A DNA stretch of 17,214 nt from Bacillota bacterium. GTDB lineage: Bacteria > Bacillota > Clostridia > Acetivibrionales > DSM-1351. Of the stretch, positions 13,667-17,214 are shown one piece after another. The stretch's first letter is position 1; each line of letters starts with the position of its first letter. Under the pieces are notes generated by a model. It was given only the letters and a program-made list of their open reading frames with translations. It made no database searches and was not told the DNA's origin. Location of the stretch: assembly GCA_023436485.1 (NCBI GenBank), contig JAEZIU010000083.1, positions 1 to 17,214 on the forward strand, in the 5' to 3' direction. Both the position numbers and the translations under genes were made by a program.

Positions 13667-15601
13667 ATGCAAAAATCATATTATAACAACGCAATCACCG
13701 GAAATTCTTCGATGTTGGCATGTTTTAGCGAAAGAGCCGAACTTTTAAGGCTTTTTTGGCCGGATATTGATTATGTACAACATTTGGATAAAATGTTTCT
13801 GGGACTATTTGAGAAAAACAAAACAGGAAGTACAGTTTGGCTTAATGACATCCGATGTGATAATCATCAGGAATACCTTCCTGATTCCAATATAATTAAA
13901 AACACGGTTACCAACTTTTTTGACGGATACAAGGTAGTGCTATATGACTTTGTACATCCTGAAATGGATGTTCTGGTTCGTAGACTTGAAATAGAGAATC
14001 TGCATAACGAAAGCAGGGAACTGGGACTAATGAGTTTTTCAGCAGCCGCCAGTAGTGATTCCGAGGTGGTATGCAGCTTGTTTGATTTCACGAATGAAGC
14101 AATAGTTCACTATATGCCGGACAGCTATATTGCCATTACGTCAGATATTCCCGTATACCAGTTTCAAATCGGGAATAATGCCAATGATGCGGCAATTAAT
14201 ACATACCTTTATGGCAAGGACGATATAGGAATGATGAAGGATGCTGCTGTCTCATGGGAACTGGGAGTTTTCCAGCCTCATGATGTAAAGACTTTTAATG
14301 TGTATGTATGTGCAGCAGACACACTGAAATCCTGTAAAGCACTTGTTAAAAAAGTAAAAACATTAGGAGGACTCACGGCTTTAAGGGAAACAGGACAGTA
14401 CTGGAAGGACTATCTGGAGAAAACAACACAACTAAAGTCAGGTAACACACTTTTGGATGAATTGTACAAAAGGTCACTTCTTGTATTCAAGTTAATGTAT
14501 AACAAGAAAAGCGGCGGGTTGATGGCTGCTCCCGAAGTAGATGAATACTTTACGAAGTGCGGTAAATATGCTTACTGTTGGGGAAGGGACGCGGCCTTTA
14601 TAACAGGTGCATTGGATATTGGAGGGTTAAGCGAAAGTGTAGCCCATTTCTATAAATGGGCTGTAAACGTTCAAGATGAGGACGGCAGCTGGCAGCAGAG
14701 ATATCATATGAATGGCAATTTAGGCCCGTGCTGGGGGCTACAGGTGGATGAGACAGGGACAATTATATGGGGAATGTTAAACCATTACAACTATACAAAG
14801 AACACAAATTTTTTGAAATCCGTATGGGATAGTGTTAAGGCGGGTGCAGATTTCCTTGTAAGGTTTATCGACAATGAAACAGGTCTTCCAAGCCCTAGTT
14901 TTGACTTGTGGGAAGAAAGGTATGGAGAACATGCTTTTTCTTCGGCTTCGGTCTGTGCAGGTCTCAGGTCGGCAGCGTCAATTGGACGTATACTCGGGAA
15001 AGCACCGGAAGATTTTACTATATGGGATCAAACAGCAGACAATATTAAAAGAGCAATAGTAAAATACTTCTGGAAAGAAGATTACAGACGATTCATCAGA
15101 AGCATAAGGGTAAAACTAAACGGCTTCGGACAGGAACCATCTGGAGATACCATGTTAATTACAGTAAATCCAAAGGGTTACGTTAGGGATGTAACCAAAG
15201 AGGATTGGATTGTAGATGTGAGCCTTGTGGGTCTGGGTATACCCTTTGGAATTTTCGATTTGGATGATCCTATGTTGAAAGATACGGTTTCTCTAATTGA
15301 ACAAGTCCTTACGGTACAAGGAGTCGGCGGTATAAAGAGATATGAAAACGACACATATATAGGTGGAAATCCATGGATTCTTACCACCCTTTGGATTGCG
15401 TTGTACCATGCGAAAGCAGGAAACTATGAAAAAGCAAAAGAATACCTGATATGGGCTGCAAACGGAAAAACAGAAATGGGGCTGCTGCCGGAACAGGTTA
15501 ACAGGGACACGGGAAAACCCGAATGGATAATTCCCCTTACATGGTCTCACGCAATGTACGTACACGTCTATTCAGAGTTAATAAATGTAGGAGTACTGTG
15601 A
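13667..15601 (+). CDS. GH15 glucoamylase-like glycoside hydrolase
   Basis: This 644-residue enzyme has the two-part layout of bacterial GH15 proteins: an N-terminal beta-sandwich (about 1-240) and an alpha/alpha barrel with GRDAAFITGALD, EDGSWQQRYHMNG, FDLWEERYGEHAFS and LPEQVNRDTG. By family analogy the first Glu of WEE (Glu416) is the general acid and the Glu of LPEQ (Glu609) the general base. The spacing of 193 residues is close to that known for clostridial-type glucoamylases. The reaction is release of glucose from the non-reducing end of alpha-glucans or isomalto-oligosaccharides. There is no signal peptide, so it is probably intracellular and acts on imported dextrins or glycogen. It starts at ATG 13667 after GCGGAGG. 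radA begins only 33 bases after its stop. Confidence 0.88.
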   Translation: MQKSYYNNAITGNSSMLACFSERAELLRLFWPDIDYVQHLDKMFLGLFEKNKTGSTVWLNDIRCDNHQEYLPDSNIIKNTVTNFFDGYKVVLYDFVHPEMDVLVRRLEIENLHNESRELGLMSFSAAASSDSEVVCSLFDFTNEAIVHYMPDSYIAITSDIPVYQFQIGNNANDAAINTYLYGKDDIGMMKDAAVSWELGVFQPHDVKTFNVYVCAADTLKSCKALVKKVKTLGGLTALRETGQYWKDYLEKTTQLKSGNTLLDELYKRSLLVFKLMYNKKSGGLMAAPEVDEYFTKCGKYAYCWGRDAAFITGALDIGGLSESVAHFYKWAVNVQDEDGSWQQRYHMNGNLGPCWGLQVDETGTIIWGMLNHYNYTKNTNFLKSVWDSVKAGADFLVRFIDNETGLPSPSFDLWEERYGEHAFSSASVCAGLRSAASIGRILGKAPEDFTIWDQTADNIKRAIVKYFWKEDYRRFIRSIRVKLNGFGQEPSGDTMLITVNPKGYVRDVTKEDWIVDVSLVGLGIPFGIFDLDDPMLKDTVSLIEQVLTVQGVGGIKRYENDTYIGGNPWILTTLWIALYHAKAGNYEKAKEYLIWAANGKTEMGLLPEQVNRDTGKPEWIIPLTWSHAMYVHVYSELINVGVL

Positions 15602-15634
15602 TGTGCTATATATACGGCTAAATTAAAAGTAAAA

Positions 15635-17026
15635 ATGGGGTTGGTTAACATAAAAAACAAGACGGTTTTCAAATGCAGTAATTGCGGATACGAATCCTCA
15701 AAATGGGTGGGGCGGTGTCCGGAGTGTGATAGCTGGAACACCTTTGAAGAAAGGGAAATACAAAACTCTAAAAACACCAGGTCAGCTTCCGCAAGGGTAA
15801 CAAAACCAATAGTAAAGCTTACCCACGTTAAGGCCGGTAACAGTGACCGTATTGTAACAGGAATTAGTGAATTCAACAGGGTTATGGGCGGAGGAATAGT
15901 CAAGGACTCAATAACCATTATTACAGCTAAACCCGGTGCTGGAAAATCTACATTACTTTTGCAGGTTGCAGGGGATGTTGCATCAAAAGGACTGAAAGTG
16001 CTTTATGCCTCCGGTGAGGAAAGCGAAAGCCAGATAAAAAGCAGGGCCGACAGGATTTTTAATAAAATAGATGACAGTGTGTGGGTATACTCAGACAATA
16101 GTATGGACAATGTACTTAATGTCGTTTCACAGGTAGACCCGGATCTTTTAATAGTAGACAGTATACAGACCTTTGTGCTGGAAGGCTTCCCGGGTTCCAG
16201 GGCAGGGTCTCCTACACAGACCATGGAGTGCGCCAATGAGCTTCTGAAACTGGCAAAGGACCCTGAGCGGCCCAGAGCGGTTTTTCTGGTAGGGCAGATG
16301 AATAAAAGCGAGGAAATAGCCGGACTCAGGGCACTTGAACATTTAGTGGATGCGGTGCTGATATTGGACGGCGATAACGAAGAAGAGCTTCGAGGGCTTT
16401 CAGTGTCAAAAAACAGATTTGGAAGTACGTGGGAACGAGGCTATTTTTCAATGACTGAAAACGGTCTGGAATCAATAGATAATCCATCGGAATATTTTAT
16501 GACCACCAGGGATAAAGATGAAAAGGTATCAGGAAGTGCACTTACCGTTGTAAAAGACGGTTCGCGACCGATTATTGTAGAGATAGAAAGCCTTGTATCA
16601 AAGACATATACGCCGTTTCCTTCAAGAATCGGAGAGTGTGTGAGAAGAGAACAGCTCAACACCATGATCTCTATACTTGAACAGAGGGGAAAAATATCTT
16701 TGTATGATAAGGATGTCGTTATAAAGACCACCGGCGGTTTGAAATTCAAAGAGCCGGCTGTAAACTTGTCAATAATAATGAGCATTGTATCGTCTGTCTA
16801 TGATAAGGAGATACCCAGTGACACAGCTTTTATTTCAGATGTTGGGTTAACAGGAGAACTGAAAAAAGTGCCTTCTCTTGAACTGAGAATCAGAGAACTT
16901 GACAGGAGAGGGTTCAGGCATGTATATGTAGCTAAGAATGCACTTATACGATCACTGGATATAAAGAATATACAAGTACACGAAGTAAAATCCATTCAAG
17001 AAGTAATAGGTATGGTTTTTAAATAA
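15635..17026 (+). CDS. radA: RadA/Sms DNA repair ATPase
   Basis: RadA is a RecA-like DnaB-type helicase that promotes branch migration in recombination and repair. The 463 residues contain the N-terminal zinc finger (CSNC and CPEC, Cys14, 17, 28, 31), Walker A AKPGAGKST (98-106), Walker B LLIVDS (about 171-176), the RadA-specific KNRFG motif (259-263) and a C-terminal Lon-protease-like domain (about 300-463). Some positions differ from the usual consensus: VGQMNKSEEIAG where GHVTKEG is common, and GLTGELKKVPSLELRI where GEIRPVSRIEQRI is common. No strong ribosome binding site precedes the ATG at 15635, and no clear promoter is seen in the 33-base gap, so transcription may enter from the GH15 gene; a weak TGCTATATA lies at 15604-15612. 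disA follows, as in many Firmicutes. Confidence 0.93.
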   Translation: MGLVNIKNKTVFKCSNCGYESSKWVGRCPECDSWNTFEEREIQNSKNTRSASARVTKPIVKLTHVKAGNSDRIVTGISEFNRVMGGGIVKDSITIITAKPGAGKSTLLLQVAGDVASKGLKVLYASGEESESQIKSRADRIFNKIDDSVWVYSDNSMDNVLNVVSQVDPDLLIVDSIQTFVLEGFPGSRAGSPTQTMECANELLKLAKDPERPRAVFLVGQMNKSEEIAGLRALEHLVDAVLILDGDNEEELRGLSVSKNRFGSTWERGYFSMTENGLESIDNPSEYFMTTRDKDEKVSGSALTVVKDGSRPIIVEIESLVSKTYTPFPSRIGECVRREQLNTMISILEQRGKISLYDKDVVIKTTGGLKFKEPAVNLSIIMSIVSSVYDKEIPSDTAFISDVGLTGELKKVPSLELRIRELDRRGFRHVYVAKNALIRSLDIKNIQVHEVKSIQEVIGMVFK

Positions 17027-17032
17027 TACAAA

Positions 17033-17061
17033 TTGTTATATGCAGTATTTTATTGTAAAAT
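17033..17061 (+). promoter_or_regulatory. Possible promoter of disA
   Basis: TTGTTA (17033-17038) and TAAAAT (17056-17061) are exactly 17 bases apart in the radA-disA gap, 47 bases before the disA ATG. A single AGTCAAA heptad (17084-17090 region) lies downstream but has no partner, so CtsR control is not claimed. Confidence 0.4.
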
Positions 17062-17108
17062 AGTCTAGTAATTAAAAAGTATAGAGTCAAATGGAGGAGC
17101 AATTTAAA

Positions 17109-17214
17109 ATGAGGTTGGAGAGATTAAAAAATGACAGCTTTTTAGATGTTTTGAGGATGATGGCACCGGGAACTTCACTCCGAGAGGGTCTGGAAAACAT
17201 ATTAAAGGCAAAAA
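17109..17214 (+). CDS. disA: DisA diadenylate cyclase, 5' end only
   Basis: Only the first 35 codons are in the window; the gene runs off the end. The fragment MMAPGTSLREGLENILKAK matches the conserved N-terminal PGTxLREGLENIL motif of DisA, the octameric enzyme that makes cyclic di-AMP and scans DNA for branched structures. The catalytic DGA and RHR motifs would lie further on. Ribosome binding site GGAGGAG at 17093-17099 supports the ATG at 17109. Its position directly after radA is the usual Firmicute order, consistent with their linked roles at recombination intermediates. Confidence 0.9.
   Translation, partial: MRLERLKNDSFLDVLRMMAPGTSLREGLENILKAK

Noticed and set aside
17084..17090. Single AGTCAAA heptad upstream of disA (another single copy near 1887)
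   Set aside because: CtsR binds paired heptads with a 3-base spacer; neither site has a partner.
1..17214. CRISPR array, rRNA or tRNA genes
   Set aside because: No spaced short repeats, and no cloverleaf or rRNA-like stretches were recognised on either strand by eye.

Overview
The window looks like a chromosomal segment of a low-GC Firmicute of the class Clostridia, plausibly a Ruminiclostridium-type cellulolytic clostridium. The reasons are the AT-rich DNA, strong AGGAGG-type ribosome binding sites, a complete CtsR/McsA/McsB/ClpC heat-shock operon followed further on by radA and disA, and a clostridial-type Cys-rich peptide (RiPP) cassette. The genus is inference from gene content and was not checked by a search.

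Layout. Bases 1-231 are the 3' end of a GGGtGRT-family gene, closed by a strong hairpin terminator. Bases 354-692 hold a decayed tyrosine-recombinase remnant with in-frame stops. Bases 915-1773 carry a small overlapping pair: an acyl/peptidyl carrier protein with an intact phosphopantetheine serine, and an unknown membrane-anchored protein. A sigma-A-type promoter followed by a perfect CtsR operator (2016-2032) then drives ctsR-mcsA-mcsB-clpC (2057-6520).

In many Firmicutes clpC is followed directly by radA and disA. Here about 9.1 kb of other genes lies between clpC and radA. First comes a 2438-bp unit bounded by an exact 69-bp direct repeat of the last 22 codons plus stop of clpC. It carries an SMC/OLD-like AAA ATPase and an overlapping TOPRIM-domain protein, a layout typical of two-gene anti-phage systems. 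What looks like the original clpC terminator now lies beyond this unit. Next, with its own promoter, is a four-gene RiPP cassette (9164-12199): a radical SAM/SPASM maturase, a TIGR04066-like maturation protein, a carrier-protein-like protein lacking the phosphopantetheine serine, and a 65-residue five-Cys precursor peptide. No transporter or peptidase is present. Then a membrane GT2 glycosyltransferase (minus strand) and a GH15 glucoamylase-like enzyme are transcribed divergently. The window closes with radA and the first 35 codons of disA.

The main point of interest is the clpC-radA interval as an insertion site. The clearest trace is the exact clpC-tail duplication around a recombinase-free defence-like gene pair. 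The second is the RiPP cassette, whose carrier-like and P-loop-like proteins appear to have lost the residues that define their parent families.
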